From assembly GCA_026913215.1 (NCBI GenBank), contig JAPTYK010000001.1, forward strand, positions 2,666,001-2,730,000: a stretch of DNA of 64,000 bases, read 5' to 3'. The stretch comes from Streptomyces diastatochromogenes (GTDB lineage: Bacteria > Actinomycetota > Actinomycetes > Streptomycetales > Streptomycetaceae). This document shows positions 50,292-61,569 of this stretch, piece after piece. Each line of letters starts with the position of its first letter. Position 1 is the first letter of the stretch. The notes under the pieces were generated by a model, which had not been told where the DNA came from, made no database searches, and was given only the letters and a program-made list of their open reading frames with translations. Made by a program: the position numbers and the translations under genes.

Positions 50292-51615
50292 CCCTGTTCG
50301 ACCCGTCCGCCGAGGCCGCCCGCGCGACCGACGCCATCCTCGCGGACACCCTGCGCGGCACCGCGCGCGGTGTCGTCGTGAACTCCCGCCGGGGGCGGGA
50401 AGTCGACGCTGGTGGTCCGGGCCGCGCTCGAACTGGCCGCCGCCGGGCGGCCCCTGATGGTGGTGGCCCAGACGAACGCGCAGGTGGACGATCTGGTGCT
50501 GCGGCTCGCCGAGAAGGAGCCCGAGCTGGAGGTGGGCCGGCTGCACTCCAGCGACTCCGATCCGTACGACAAGGCGCTCGACGACCTGGCCAACGTACGG
50601 AAGTCGGCGAAGGCGGCCGAGCTGGCCGGGCTGCCGGTCGTGCTGTCCACGGCGGCCAAGTGGGGGCACGTGAAGAACGTGGAGCCGTGGGCGCACGCGA
50701 TCGTCGACGAGGCGTACCAGATGCGCTCGGACGCGCTGCTCGCGGTGGCGGGGCTCTTCGAGCGGGCGCTGTTCGTGGGCGATCCGGGGCAGCTGGACCC
50801 GTTCTCGGTGGTGGGCGCGGAGCAGTGGGCGGGGCTGTCGTACGACCCGTCGGCGTCCGCCGTCTCCACCCTGCTGGCGCACAACCCGGAGCTGCCGCAG
50901 CACCGGCTGCCGGTCTCCTGGCGGCTGCCCGCCTCGGCGGCACCGCTGGTGTCGGACGCGTTCTACCCGTACACGCCGTTCCGCAGCGGCACGGGCCCTG
51001 GGACCGGAAGCTGTCCTTCGGCACCGCCTCGGACGGCTCGGCCGCGGACCGGGTCCTCGACGAGGCGGCCGAGTCCGGCTGGGGCCTGCTCGAACTCCCG
51101 GCCCGGCACACCCGCGCACCGATCCCGAGGCGGTCGGGGCGATCGCCCTGGTCGTGCGCCGGCTCCTGGACCGGGGCGGCGCGGCGGTCTCGGAGCGCTC
51201 GGAGACCCCGGCCCCGGTCACCCCGGACCGGATCGCCGTCGGCACCGCCCACCGCGACCAGGCGGCGGCGGTACGGGCGGCGCTCGCGGACCTGGGCGTG
51301 ACGGGCGTGACGGTGGACACCGCGAACCGGCTCCAGGGCCGCGAGTACGACGTGACGGTCGTCCTCCACCCCCTCTCGGGCCGTCCGGACGCCACCGCCT
51401 TCCACCTGGAGACGGGCCGCCTGTGCGTGCTGGCCTCCCGGCACCGGCACGCGTGCGTCGTGGTGTGCCGCGCGGGCGTGGCGGAGCTCCTCGACGAGCA
51501 CCCGTCGGCGGATCCGGTGCGGCTGGGGGTCGCGGTGTCGTTCCCGGACGGCTGGGAGGCGAACCACGCGGTCCTCTCCCACCTGGAGGAACACCGGGTG
51601 TCCTGGACGCCCTGA
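50288..51615 (+). CDS. SF1B (Upf1/Dna2-like) DNA helicase, frameshifted
   Basis: About 443 aa. GTG start with GAGGA 6 nt upstream. The leading residues are VTLFDPSAEAARATDAILAD. Two missing bases near 50395 restore the Walker A (PPGAGKST, inferred), then LMVVAQTNAQVDDLVLRLAE (Ia), IVDEAYQMRSDALLAV (Walker B DEAY), VGDPGQLDPF (III) and SWRLP (IV). After changes near 50995 and 51110 come TVDTANRLQGREYDVTVVLH (V) and LCVLASRHRHACVVV (VI). The VDTANRLQGRE block is typical of SF1B helicases. Probably acts with the Fe-S nuclease upstream. Confidence 0.85.
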
Positions 51616-51723
51616 GGCGGGCACGGGGGGCGTGCGGGGAAGGGTTCGCGCTCTTGCGGGGCGCGGGAGAATGGAAGGTGGCCCGGGAGTCCGGGCCGTG
51701 CCTGTGCGAGGAGGAGAAGGACG

Positions 51724-52080
51724 ATGGCGGAACCCGAGGAGCGGAGCGCACAGCGGCGGCTGCGGCCGGCACCGCTGATCTTCGAGCCTGCCGAGGCGAC
51801 CGCCGATCCGGAGCACTTCTTCGACCTGGAGTCGATAGAGGATCCGCGCGAGCTGCTGTCCCGGGCGACGGAGCTGACGCTCGCCTTCCGGGCGGCGACG
51901 GACCGGGCGACCGAGTTCCAGGCGATCGCGGCCGCGCAGCTGGCCGACCCGAAGCGGTTCGACCGGCTGACGCCGGCGGACGTCGCCGAGCGGGCGGAGT
52001 GGACCGAGGACTACGCCCGGAAGATGATCGAGTTCGGCCGTGACCTGATCCGGACGAACGGGCGTCCGCCGGAGGACTGA
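51724..52080 (+). CDS. conserved hypothetical protein
   Basis: 118 aa, intact, with a strong GAGGAGAAGG Shine-Dalgarno. Mostly helical: FDLESIEDPRELLSRATELT, LAFRAATDRATEFQAIAAAQ and LTPADVAERAEWTEDYARKM. No family recognised. It follows the helicase by 108 bp and could be the last gene of that unit. Confidence 0.75.
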   Translation: MAEPEERSAQRRLRPAPLIFEPAEATADPEHFFDLESIEDPRELLSRATELTLAFRAATDRATEFQAIAAAQLADPKRFDRLTPADVAERAEWTEDYARKMIEFGRDLIRTNGRPPED

Positions 52081-52135
52081 GCCCGCCCGCGCCGCCCCGT
52101 GCCGGCGCTCGGCCCGGAGGCGTACACCTGACCGA

Positions 52136-52165
52136 AAAGCCCCCCTGGCATATGCCGAGGGGGCA
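52136..52165. terminator. hairpin after the small hypothetical gene
   Basis: GCCCCC and GGGGGC arms around a perfect GGCATATGCC core with internal mismatches, 57 bp after the stop at 52080. A plausible terminator for the 47476-52080 unit. Confidence 0.45.
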
Positions 52166-52247
52166 CGATACTCCTCGCGCACCCCTCCTGTCCGGGATTC
52201 CGTGAACCCTCGGCAATCATCTCGTGACGCCCGGTAGACCTGGACGC

Positions 52248-52875
52248 ATGACGACCTGGCTGCGCGACGAGACCCGGCACGACATCTTCCGGTTCCTCCG
52301 GGAGGGCGACGAGGGGCGGCACCAGACGGCCCGGGTGACCGCCGACAGGGCCGCCTGGCTCGCCTCGGCCGCCGGGGCCGCACGGGCGCCGCGCTGACCC
52401 GCTGGGAGTCCCGGCCGGCCTCTCCGGCGGCGCTGCCCTGCGGGACCGTCTTCGACGTCGTGAACGTGGACCCGGTCTTCGGCCGCCGGATGCTGGACCG
52501 GCTGTGGGAGGAGGGCCCGGGTTCGGGGCCCGTGGCGACGCACCGGGGCCGGATGATGCTGTTCGCCGCGCCGGGGACGGCCCAGCGGCTGCCCGCCCTG
52601 CTCGACTGGGAGGAATGGGGCGACGCCGTCCCCGGCCGCTCTGTCACGGGCTCGGGGACGCGGTGACCGTGCCGGCGCTGGTGCCCTCGGACTCCGCCGG
52701 GCCCCGCTGGCTGGTCGCCCCGGACACTTCGCACCCGTGGCTGCCCGGCCCCGAGGTCATGCTCTGGGCCTGTGTGCGGGCGGTCCGGACGGCTTCCGCC
52801 GCCGACGTGCGGGTATCGATTTTTCCTCCCGCCGATCCGGATGCTAATGTCTACGACGTCAGCAGGCGCCGCTAG
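52248..52875 (+). CDS. prim-pol-related hypothetical protein, frameshifted; stop lies in tRNA-Lys
   Basis: About 209 aa. Starts MTTWLRDETRHDIFRFLREG; changes frame near 52378 (LTRWESRPASPAALPCGTVF, DVVNVDPVFGRRMLDRLWEE, MMLFAAPGTAQRLPALLDWE) and near 52632 (LCHGLGDAVTVPALVPS, RWLVAPDTSHPWLPGPEVML, SIFPPADPDANVYDVSRRR). It belongs with short Streptomyces proteins labelled bifunctional DNA primase/polymerase and resembles the protein at 43964. Its TAG stop is the TAG of the tRNA-Lys D arm start, so the CDS overlaps the tRNA by 10 nt. Confidence 0.6.
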
Positions 52876-52939
52876 CTCAGTTGGTTAGAGCAGCTGACTC
52901 TTAATCAGCGGGTCCGGGGTTCGAGTCCCTGGCGGCGCA
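52866..52939 (+). tRNA. tRNA-Lys (CTT), copy 1
   Basis: Acceptor GCGCCGC pairs with GCGGCGC, discriminator A. D arm GCTCAGTTGGTTAGAGC, anticodon loop CTCTTAA (anticodon 52900-52902), T arm GGGTTCGAGTCCC. No encoded CCA. Sequence identical to the copy at 60780. Confidence 0.97.
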
Positions 52940-52947
52940 CAGACAGG

Positions 52948-52977
52948 GGAAGCCCCTCGCGAAAGCGAGGGGCTTCC
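52948..52977 (+). terminator. terminator after tRNA-Lys copy 1
   Basis: GGAAGCCCCTCGC and its exact complement with a GAAA loop, then TTGTTTT. Confidence 0.9.
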
Positions 52978-53033
52978 TTGTTTTCCCGGGTTTTCGCGGG
53001 TTTTCCCGGCGTTTTCCCGGCCGGTGCTCCCGG

Positions 53034-54282
53034 TCACCTCCTGCCGGGCGGGGTGATCTTCACGGTCCAGGCGCCCGACCGGGTGCGCTCCACGACCTCC
53101 ACCCGTACGCCCGTCCCGGGCACGGTCAGGGTCTCGCCCTCCTCCAGGGGGCGTCCGCGAGCGGCGGGTAGACGGAGCGCTCGACGCAGGCCTCGGTGTC
53201 CGGGTGCGCGTCCACGACCTCGACCGGACCCTCGCCGGAGGCCGCGCCGTTGCGGACCCGGTAGACGAGCACGCCCTCGGCGCAGGTGTCGGCGTCGTTC
53301 CCGGCGCCGCTGCGGGCCTCGATCGCCAGGACGCTGTCGGGGCCGGTGCGGACGACGGCGAGCCGGGTGCCGAGGGCGCCGCCGGGTCCGGGCGGGGCGT
53401 CGACCGGCTCCAGGGTGGCGAGGCGGGGGGCGGAGCCCCGGACGCAGGTCACCTGGGCGCTGGAGAGCCAGCCGAGCTTCCACTTGTGCCAGGCGAAGAG
53501 GTCCGGGGAGAGCCCGAACTGACTGCCCATGACGTCCCAGTCGCCCACATGGGTGTCCCAGTCGCCCTTGCCGTCCGCCGGGCGGTGGTAGAGGTCGGGC
53601 AGGTCGAAGACGTGGCCGGTCTCGTGGGCGAGGACGTTGCGGTCGGGCGGGTGCCGCTCGAAGACGGTGACGACGCGCTTGATCTCGGTGCCGTCGGCCT
53701 CCAGCGGACGTTCGAGGTTGACGACCTTGGTCGCGTCGGAGTCCACGCCGGGCGCGTCCGGGTCGGCGACCAGGTAGACGACGTCGTACCGCGAGAAGTC
53801 GACGTCCTTGTCGGCGGCGGCGACCGCGTCGCGGAGGTAGGCGGCCCGCTTCCCGGCGTCCCAGTCGCGCCGTATGTCGTACGCGCCGGACTCGTGCGGC
53901 ATCGGGGTCCAGACCGAGCGGGCGTGCGGGCGGAGGGCGAAGCGCCCGTAGGAGGCGCGGTCGAAGAACTCGCTGGTGGCGGGGAAGTGGTCGGCGGTGA
54001 GCTCGGCCGGCGTGGTGAGCGGCGCGGAGTCCGGGAAGGACAGGAAGATCATGACCGCGTCGAGGGGCCGGTTCGGGCGCGTGTAGGACCCGTTCCAGGT
54101 GTCGAGGCCGAGCGAGTGGTGGGCGGCGGTGCGGGGCAGGGCGCAGGAACCGCCCGGGGACGCGCCGACGGCGGGGCCGGCGACGAGCCCGGTGGCGGCC
54201 AGGGCGGCGAGCGAGGTGAAGGCCGCCGCGCCGGCACGCAGCCGTGGGCGGTCCACTCCCCGGGTGGCTGCTGAGCCCTCAC
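53034..54282 (-). CDS. secreted M6-type immune-inhibitor-A-like metalloprotease, frameshifted
   Basis: About 415 aa. GTG 54282 with GGAGG upstream is the likely start (VRAQQPPG). A change near 54255 enters the signal peptide (FTSLAALAATGLVAGPAVGA). The catalytic region contains DAVMIFLSFPDSAPLT, FFDRASYGRFAL, the zinc site VLAHETGHVFDLPDLYH and GDWDVMGSQFGLSPDLFAWH, which matches M6 peptidases. Beta-rich C-terminal part: VLAIEARSGAGNDADT, GVLVYRVRNG, then (after about 53155) EEGETLTVPGTGVRVEVVER and the end PPGRR. Exported protease; substrate unknown. Confidence 0.85.
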
Positions 54283-54659
54283 GTGGACCTCCGTATCGGG
54301 AATGCGGGACACCCCACCCACCTTGTGGTGGTTCGCGGTGTTTCGCATGTTTCCGCTGCCCCGGTCGGGTGAGGGCGCGCCATGGGGTCGACGCGACACG
54401 GGCGCGCTTCAGCTCACGGAAAGTCACATTCGGTCACGTCCTCAACGGCTCGCGTCAGACCCGCGCAGAAACGATCGGGCGCGCCGCCCCGGCGGGCGGC
54501 CCCACAGCACCGGGGCCCGCCCGGAGACCCCTCGGAGCTGGAACGCTCCCCCGCCTGGCTCTATGATCGGCTCACTCTTCCTTGGCCGACCGTCCCGACC
54601 ACATGTGACCGGCCCGACTGCACACGGGAGCGAGCGGTGAGCGGAACCCCGAAGGACCG
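54283..54659. other. intergenic region between M6 protease and cdgA
   Basis: 377 bp holding both divergent promoter regions. A GTCAC direct repeat at 54422-54437 resembles a BldD site. No gene is supported. Confidence 0.4.
54422..54437. promoter_or_regulatory. possible BldD site upstream of cdgA
   Basis: AGTCACATTCGGTCAC contains two GTCAC half-sites in direct orientation. cdgA of S. coelicolor is a published BldD target, which makes the location sensible. The match to the preferred inverted BldD consensus is only partial. Confidence 0.3.
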
Positions 54660-56513
54660 GTGCACCCAGAGCCGGTGGAGACACGCGCGGCCGAGTCCGC
54701 ACTCACGGAGCGTCACCTCGCGCGCCGGGCGGCCGAACTCCGCGACTACCGGGCCGCCTTCCGCGTCGCCCAGCTCGCCATGGCCGTCGTCGACGAGGAC
54801 GGCGTCGTCGTCGCCGCCAACGAGTCCTTCGGCACCCTGCTCGGCACCGAGCCCGCGGCGCTCCGCGAGCAGGCCGCCGCCGACCTCGTCGACCTCGCCT
54901 CCGACGGGCGCACCTGGCACGCCTACCGCGAGGTGCTCGGCGGCCGCCGCTCCCGCTTCCGCTGCACCCGCCGCCTCAAGCACGCCGACGGCCGCTCGCT
55001 GTGGGCCGAGGTCACCGTCGCCCCGGTGCCCGACAGCCGGCGCGTCCTGCTCTCGATCACGGACATCAGCGACCGGCGCGAGCTCCACGCGCGGCTGCGC
55101 CACCTCCAGATGCACGATCCGGTGACCCGGCTGCCCAACCGCGCGCTGTTCTTCGAGCGGCTCCAGGCGGCCCTGGAGTCCGCGGCCCAGGACTCCGTCG
55201 CGGGCGCCGGGACCGGCGGCCGGTCACACGAATCGCACGAGTCATACGAGTCGTACGGCTATGGCAGAACAGGGCGGATCGGCCTCTGCTACCTCGACCT
55301 CGACGGCTTCAAGGCGGTCAACGACACCCTCGGCCACCGGGTCGGCGACCGGCTCCTGGCCGCCGTCGCCACGCGCCTCACGGAGTGCGCGGACCGCGAG
55401 GGCTACACCCGTAACAGCGGCCACCTCGTGGCGCGGCTCGGCGGCGACGAGTTCGCGATCCTCGTCGAGGACTCCACCGGCACGGAACAACTGGCGGACC
55501 TGGCGCGGGCGGTGCTCGACGCGCTCCACCGCCCCTTCGACCTGGGCGGCCAGCGGCTCTCCGTCTCCGCCTCGATCGGCGTGGTCGAGCGCGTCGGGAT
55601 CGGGACGACGCCGACCGCCCTCATGCAGGCCGCGGACACCACGCTGTACTGGGCGAAGGCGGACGGCAAGGCCCGCTGGACGCTCTTCGACCCCGAGCGC
55701 AACGCCCACCGGATGACCCTGCAGGCGCTCTCCTCCACCCTGCGGCCGGCCGTGGAGCGCGGGGAGTTCGCCCTGGAGTACCAGCCGCTCGTGGACCTGG
55801 CCGACGGGGCGGTGCGCGGGGTGGAGGCGCTGGTGCGCTGGAACCACCCGCAGTTCGGCTCGCTCTCGCCGAATCGGTTCATCGGCATCGCCGAGGAGGA
55901 CGGCTCCATCGTGGAGCTGGGCCGGTGGGTGCTCGACACCGCCTGCCGCCAGGCCCGGCAGTGGCAGAAGGACCATCCGCGCGAGCGCCCGATCTTCGTC
56001 AGCGTGAACGTGGCGGTCCGTCAGGTCTGGGACTCCGACCTCGTCGCGGACGTGGCCGGCATCCTCGCGGAGACCGGTCTCGCGCCGCACCTGCTCCAGC
56101 TGGAGCTGACCGAGTCCGCCGTGATGGGCTCGAACGGCCGGCCGCTCCAGGCGCTCCAGGCGCTGAGCGACATGGGGGTGCGGATCGCCATCGACGACTT
56201 CGGCACCGGCTATTCGAACCTCGCCTATCTGAGCCGGCTGCCGGTCTCCGTGCTCAAGCTGGACGGCTCCTTCGTCCGCGGCTTCCAGGACGAGGAGCAC
56301 GCCAACCCGGCGGACGAGCTGATCGTGGAGGCGCTCGTGCACCTCGCGCACCGGCTGGGCCTCACCGTGACCGCCGAGTGCGTCGAGACGGCCGGGCAGG
56401 CCAGCAGGCTGCGCCGGATCGGCTGCGACACCGGGCAGGGCTGGCTGTACTCGCGGGCGGTGGCCCCGGACCGCATCGCCGAGCTGATCGGCACGGAGCC
56501 GCTGCCCGTGTAG
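54660..56513 (+). CDS. cdgA: PAS-GGDEF-EAL c-di-GMP protein (CdgA-like)
   Basis: 617 aa, intact, GTG start with GAAGGA upstream. PAS domain (about 30-140: VAQLAMAVVDEDGVVVAANE). GGDEF domain (about 150-335) with RLGGDEFAILVED, so cyclase residues are intact. EAL domain (about 350-605) with VRGVEALVRWNHPQ, FVSVNVAVRQV, AIDDFGTGYSNLAYL and VTAECVETAGQ, so phosphodiesterase residues are present. The inhibitory I-site RxxD is absent: its position reads NSGH. A Ser-His-Glu-Tyr repeat (SHESHESYESYGYG) is inserted early in the GGDEF domain. No TM segments. The ORN product pGpG is degraded by OrnA, also in this window. Confidence 0.9.
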   Translation: MHPEPVETRAAESALTERHLARRAAELRDYRAAFRVAQLAMAVVDEDGVVVAANESFGTLLGTEPAALREQAAADLVDLASDGRTWHAYREVLGGRRSRFRCTRRLKHADGRSLWAEVTVAPVPDSRRVLLSITDISDRRELHARLRHLQMHDPVTRLPNRALFFERLQAALESAAQDSVAGAGTGGRSHESHESYESYGYGRTGRIGLCYLDLDGFKAVNDTLGHRVGDRLLAAVATRLTECADREGYTRNSGHLVARLGGDEFAILVEDSTGTEQLADLARAVLDALHRPFDLGGQRLSVSASIGVVERVGIGTTPTALMQAADTTLYWAKADGKARWTLFDPERNAHRMTLQALSSTLRPAVERGEFALEYQPLVDLADGAVRGVEALVRWNHPQFGSLSPNRFIGIAEEDGSIVELGRWVLDTACRQARQWQKDHPRERPIFVSVNVAVRQVWDSDLVADVAGILAETGLAPHLLQLELTESAVMGSNGRPLQALQALSDMGVRIAIDDFGTGYSNLAYLSRLPVSVLKLDGSFVRGFQDEEHANPADELIVEALVHLAHRLGLTVTAECVETAGQASRLRRIGCDTGQGWLYSRAVAPDRIAELIGTEPLPV

Positions 56514-56529
56514 GGCGCGCGGGCATGGA

Positions 56530-56568
56530 ACTGCCCCCGGCCGGAGGGACATTCCGGGCGGGGGCAGT
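56530..56568. terminator. hairpin between convergent cdgA and chitinase genes
   Basis: ACTGCCCCCG and CGGGGGCAGT arms, extended by CCGG/CCGG after one mismatch. Bidirectional terminator position. Confidence 0.75.
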
Positions 56569-56593
56569 GGTTCATGCGGGTTTCAGCGGGGGA

Positions 56594-58309
<1,716 letters not shown>

Positions 58310-58375
58310 GTGCTGCCTCCGAGTGGGGGTGGCGGTACGGAAGTTGGAGCAGTGATATCCGCCGCATGAACAGCG

Positions 58376-58411
58376 CGTCAATGGTCTGAACCAGATTGAG
58401 GACTAGACCAA
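58376..58411 (-). promoter_or_regulatory. chitinase promoter with DasR-like direct repeats
   Basis: The minus strand reads TTGGTCTAGTCCT, then CTGGTTCAGACCA, then TTGACG as a -35. ATATCA lies 17 bp on as a possible -10. The two 12-bp repeats match the known Streptomyces chitinase direct repeats / dre sequence TGGTCTAGACCA. Their position immediately upstream of -35 suits DasR repression. Confidence 0.75.
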
Positions 58412-58555
58412 TTTGCCGATGAAAGCCCTTGTCAGAGCCGTGCAGCACAAAACGGAACCGCCCGCCACCATCGGTGACGAGCGGTTTAAGGTTTCTTTAG
58501 GGCGGGATCGTGGTTCGTTCGGGAGTGAACCAACCGGCCCCCGGATTCCACGGAT

Positions 58556-59628
58556 TCACGCCTCGGGAAGCTCCGGGAGCCCGTACGCGTCGGCGATCAG
58601 CTCGTAGCTCCGCACCCGCTCCGCGCCGCCGTGTCCGTTGGCCGTGATCATCAGCTCGTCCGCGCCCGTCCGCTTCCGCAGGTCGTCCAGGCCCGTGCGG
58701 ACCTCGTCCGGGGTGCCGTACACGAGGTTCGCGAGCCAGCCGTCCACGAACTCCCGCTCGGCCGGGCTGAACCCGTACGCCTCCGCCTCCTCCGGCGTCG
58801 GCACCAGACCGGGCCGGCCGGTGCGCAGCCGCAGCATCGCGAGCGCGCCCGCGAGGACCTGGCGGCGGGCCCGCGCCGCCTCCTCGGCGGCGAAGGCCGA
58901 GACGCCGATCATCGCGTACGGGGCGTCGAGGACCTCCGAGGGCCGGAAGGAGTCCCGGTAGAGGTCGAGCGCCGGGATCGTGTTCCTGGCCGAGAAGTGG
59001 TGGGCGAAGGCGAAGGGCAGCCCGAGCAGCCCCGCGAGGCGGGCGCTGAAGCCGGAGGAGCCGAGCAGCCAGATCGGCGGGCGCCCCTTCGGGCCCTGCA
59101 CCGGCCCCGGCACGGCGTGGATCCGGGCGTACGGGTGCCCGTCCGGGAAGTCGTCGTCCAGGAACCGGGTCAGCTCGGCCAGCTGCTCGGGAAGTCGTCC
59201 GCGCCCTCGTTCAGCGTGTCGGTGCGGCGCAGGGCGGCGGCCGTGGCCCCGTCGGTGCCGGGGGCGCGGCCGAGGCCGAGGTCGATCCGGCCCGGGGCGA
59301 AGGCCTCCAGGGTGCCGAACTGCTCGGCGACGACGAGCGGGGCGTGGTTGGGCAGCATGACGCCGCCCGAGCCGAGCCGGATGCGGCGGGTGTGCGCCGC
59401 GAGGTGGGAGAGGATCACGGCCGGGGAGGAGGAGGCGACCCCGGGCATGGAGTGGTGCTCGGCCACCCAGTGCCGGTGGAAGCCGCGCCGCTCGGCGAGC
59501 CGGCTCAGCTCGACGCTGGTGGCGAGCGCCTCGGTCGCGGTCCGCCCGCTGCCGACCGTCACCAGGTCCAGCACGGACAGCGGTACGGGCGCGGTGCCCC
59601 GCGCCTCTCCTCGAATAGCGTCGGTCAC
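58556..59628 (-). CDS. luciferase-like flavin oxidoreductase (LLM), frameshifted
   Basis: About 358 aa. Bacterial-luciferase-like TIM-barrel monooxygenase using FMNH2 or F420. N-terminal [60 protein letters not shown] and [20 protein letters not shown] are the family signature. One base is missing near 59190; the sequence continues [40 protein letters not shown] and [16 protein letters not shown] 59628 with GAGAAGGG upstream is preferred to GTG 59649. Confidence 0.88.
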
Positions 59629-59944
59629 CGTCGGGACCCTTCTCGGCACGCGTACAGATACATCAGGAGCACAACAGGAGGGTGTCTCCGCTTATTCCAC
59701 CCGCCCGCGCGGCGGATTTTTCTCCCCCCCGGCCACTGGCCGAACACCGACGTCCGCGCCCCGGCGCACGCCCCTGACCTGAGGCTCCGCGCACCACCCA
59801 TGACATGGGCATATGCCAGAGTGGCGAAGCCCAGTCCAGGGGCCGGGTCCGCCGCATCATTCTCGCCAACAGCCGCCCCTCAAAGGGCCCTTGGCGGCTA
59901 TCGTGGGACGAAAGCTAGCGGTCACAACCTGGTAGGGGGAAACC
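59629..59944. other. intergenic region between LLM and iclR genes
   Basis: 316 bp with divergent promoters expected. A perfect GGCATATGCC palindrome lies at 59808-59817, about 130 bp before the IclR start. No gene or RNA is recognised. Confidence 0.4.
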
Positions 59945-60703
59945 GTGGCGCTGAAGCCCGAGCCCACCGCGCCGTTCCACTCGGTGCAATACGCCCTGCG
60001 CGTCCTCGAGACGGTCTCGCGGCACGGTGGCGGAGTGACGGACGTCCAGATCGCGCGCGAGTCCGGCCTGCCCGTCGCCCACCTGTCCTCGCTGCTCCTC
60101 ATGCTCCGCCGCGAGGGGTACGTGGAGCAGGTCGCCGACGGCGCGTACGTGATCGGGGACTCCCTCGTCCTCCTCGGCTCCGGCCAGACCCGCAGCGAGG
60201 CCCTGCAGGCCAAGCTCCAGGAGACCCTGACCGAGCTCCGCGACTCCGTCGGCGCGGCGGTCTACATCAGCCGGTACATCGACGGCGAGGTGAAGATCAC
60301 CCAGTTCGCCGACGGCCCGCGCACGCCCCGGGTCAACGAGTGGGTGGACTTCCGCTCGGCGGCGCACGCCAGCGCGGTCGGCAAGTGCCTGCTCACCCAG
60401 CTCGACACGAACGGCCGCCGGGACCACCTCTCGCGGCACAAGATCGCCCGGCTGACCTCCCGGACGATCACCAACGAGCGGCTGCTCTTCTCCAAGCTCG
60501 ACAGCCAGCCGGCCACCGTGCCCGTGCTCGACCTCCAGGAGTACGCGGTGGGCACGGTCTGCGCGGCCGTCCCGCTGACGGCGGGCTCGGCCGTGGGCTG
60601 CCTGGCGCTCTCCCTGCCGATCGAGCACGCCCACCGGCTGCGCGCGGCGGCCGACACGCTGAACCGCAGGGCCGCTCCGGTGGTGCTTTCGCTGGCGATC
60701 TGA
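59945..60703 (+). CDS. IclR-family transcriptional regulator
   Basis: 252 aa, intact, GTG start preceded by GGGGGAAACC. The N-terminal winged HTH is SVQYALRVLETVSRHGGGVT and LPVAHLSSLLLMLRREGYVE. The C-terminal effector domain has DSVGAAVYISRYIDGEVKIT, RSAAHASAVGKCLL and YAVGTVCAAVPLTAG. Divergent from the luciferase-like gene, which is a likely target. Effector unknown. Confidence 0.92.
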   Translation: MALKPEPTAPFHSVQYALRVLETVSRHGGGVTDVQIARESGLPVAHLSSLLLMLRREGYVEQVADGAYVIGDSLVLLGSGQTRSEALQAKLQETLTELRDSVGAAVYISRYIDGEVKITQFADGPRTPRVNEWVDFRSAAHASAVGKCLLTQLDTNGRRDHLSRHKIARLTSRTITNERLLFSKLDSQPATVPVLDLQEYAVGTVCAAVPLTAGSAVGCLALSLPIEHAHRLRAAADTLNRRAAPVVLSLAI

Positions 60704-60779
60704 GGGCGCGGACCGGGCCGGTCCCGCGGGGTGGTCAGGAGCACCCCTCGGGACCAGGTAGTATTTTCTCTGTCAGCAG

Positions 60780-60853
60780 GCGCCGCTAGCTCAGTTGGTT
60801 AGAGCAGCTGACTCTTAATCAGCGGGTCCGGGGTTCGAGTCCCTGGCGGCGCA
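60780..60853 (+). tRNA. tRNA-Lys (CTT), copy 2
   Basis: Identical to the tRNA at 52866, including the preceding GTCAGCAG and the following CAGACAGG. A TAGTAT-like -10 sequence lies about 20 bp upstream. Confidence 0.97.
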
Positions 60854-60861
60854 CAGACAGG

Positions 60862-60891
60862 GAAGGCCCCTCACTTCGGTGAGGGGCCTTC
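60862..60891 (+). terminator. terminator after tRNA-Lys copy 2
   Basis: GAAGGCCCCTCAC and its exact complement with a TTCG loop. Confidence 0.88.
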
Positions 60892-60906
60892 TCGTATGCC
60901 CGGAGG

Positions 60907-61569
60907 TCACGCCCTCAGGTACGTCAGGACGGCCAGGACCCGGCGGTGGGTGTCCTCCGCCGGGGGCAGGTCCAGCTTCGCCAGGATGTTGCCGATGTGC
61001 TTGCCGACGGCGGCCTCGGTCACCACGAGGCGGCGGGCGATCGCCCCGTTGGAGCGGCCCTCCGCGACCAGGCCGAGGACCTCGCGCTCGCGCGGGGTCA
61101 GCGCCTCCAGGGGGTCCCGGTGCCGGCGGAGCAGCTGCCGCACGACCTCCGGGTCGACGACCGTGCCGCCGTCCGCGACCCGGACCAGGGCGTCCGCGAA
61201 CTCCTCCACCTGCCCGACCCGGTCCTTGAGCAGGTACCCCACGCCGGTGCCGTCGCCCGCGTCGAGGAGATCGGCGGCGTAGCTGCGCTGCACGTACTGG
61301 CTGAGGACGAGGACCGGCAGGGCGGGCCGCTCGGCGCGGAGCGCGACCGCCGCGCGCAGGCCCTCGTCCTGGAAGCCGGGCGGCATCCGGACGTCGGTCA
61401 CGACGATGTCGGGCCCGTGGGCGGCGACCGCCCCGCGCAGGGCGTCGGCGTCACCGACGGCGGCGACGACCTCGTGGCCGAAGCGGGCCAGGAGGCCGAT
61501 CAGCCCTTCCCTGAGGAGGACGCCGTCCTCGGCGAGGACGACGCGGAGCGTGCGGTCGGTGCGGGACAC
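60907..61569 (-). CDS. NarL/LuxR-family response regulator
   Basis: 220 aa, intact. Receiver with acidic [20 protein letters not shown] and phospho-Asp in [36 protein letters not shown] contains the Lys. LuxR HTH with [20 protein letters not shown] and [20 protein letters not shown]. The start (GTG 61569) lies inside the 3' end of the partner kinase gene. Confidence 0.94.
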   Translation of the reverse strand: MSRTDRTLRVVLAEDGVLLREGLIGLLARFGHEVVAAVGDADALRGAVAAHGPDIVVTDVRMPPGFQDEGLRAAVALRAERPALPVLVLSQYVQRSYAADLLDAGDGTGVGYLLKDRVGQVEEFADALVRVADGGTVVDPEVVRQLLRRHRDPLEALTPREREVLGLVAEGRSNGAIARRLVVTEAAVGKHIGNILAKLDLPPAEDTHRRVLAVLTYLRA

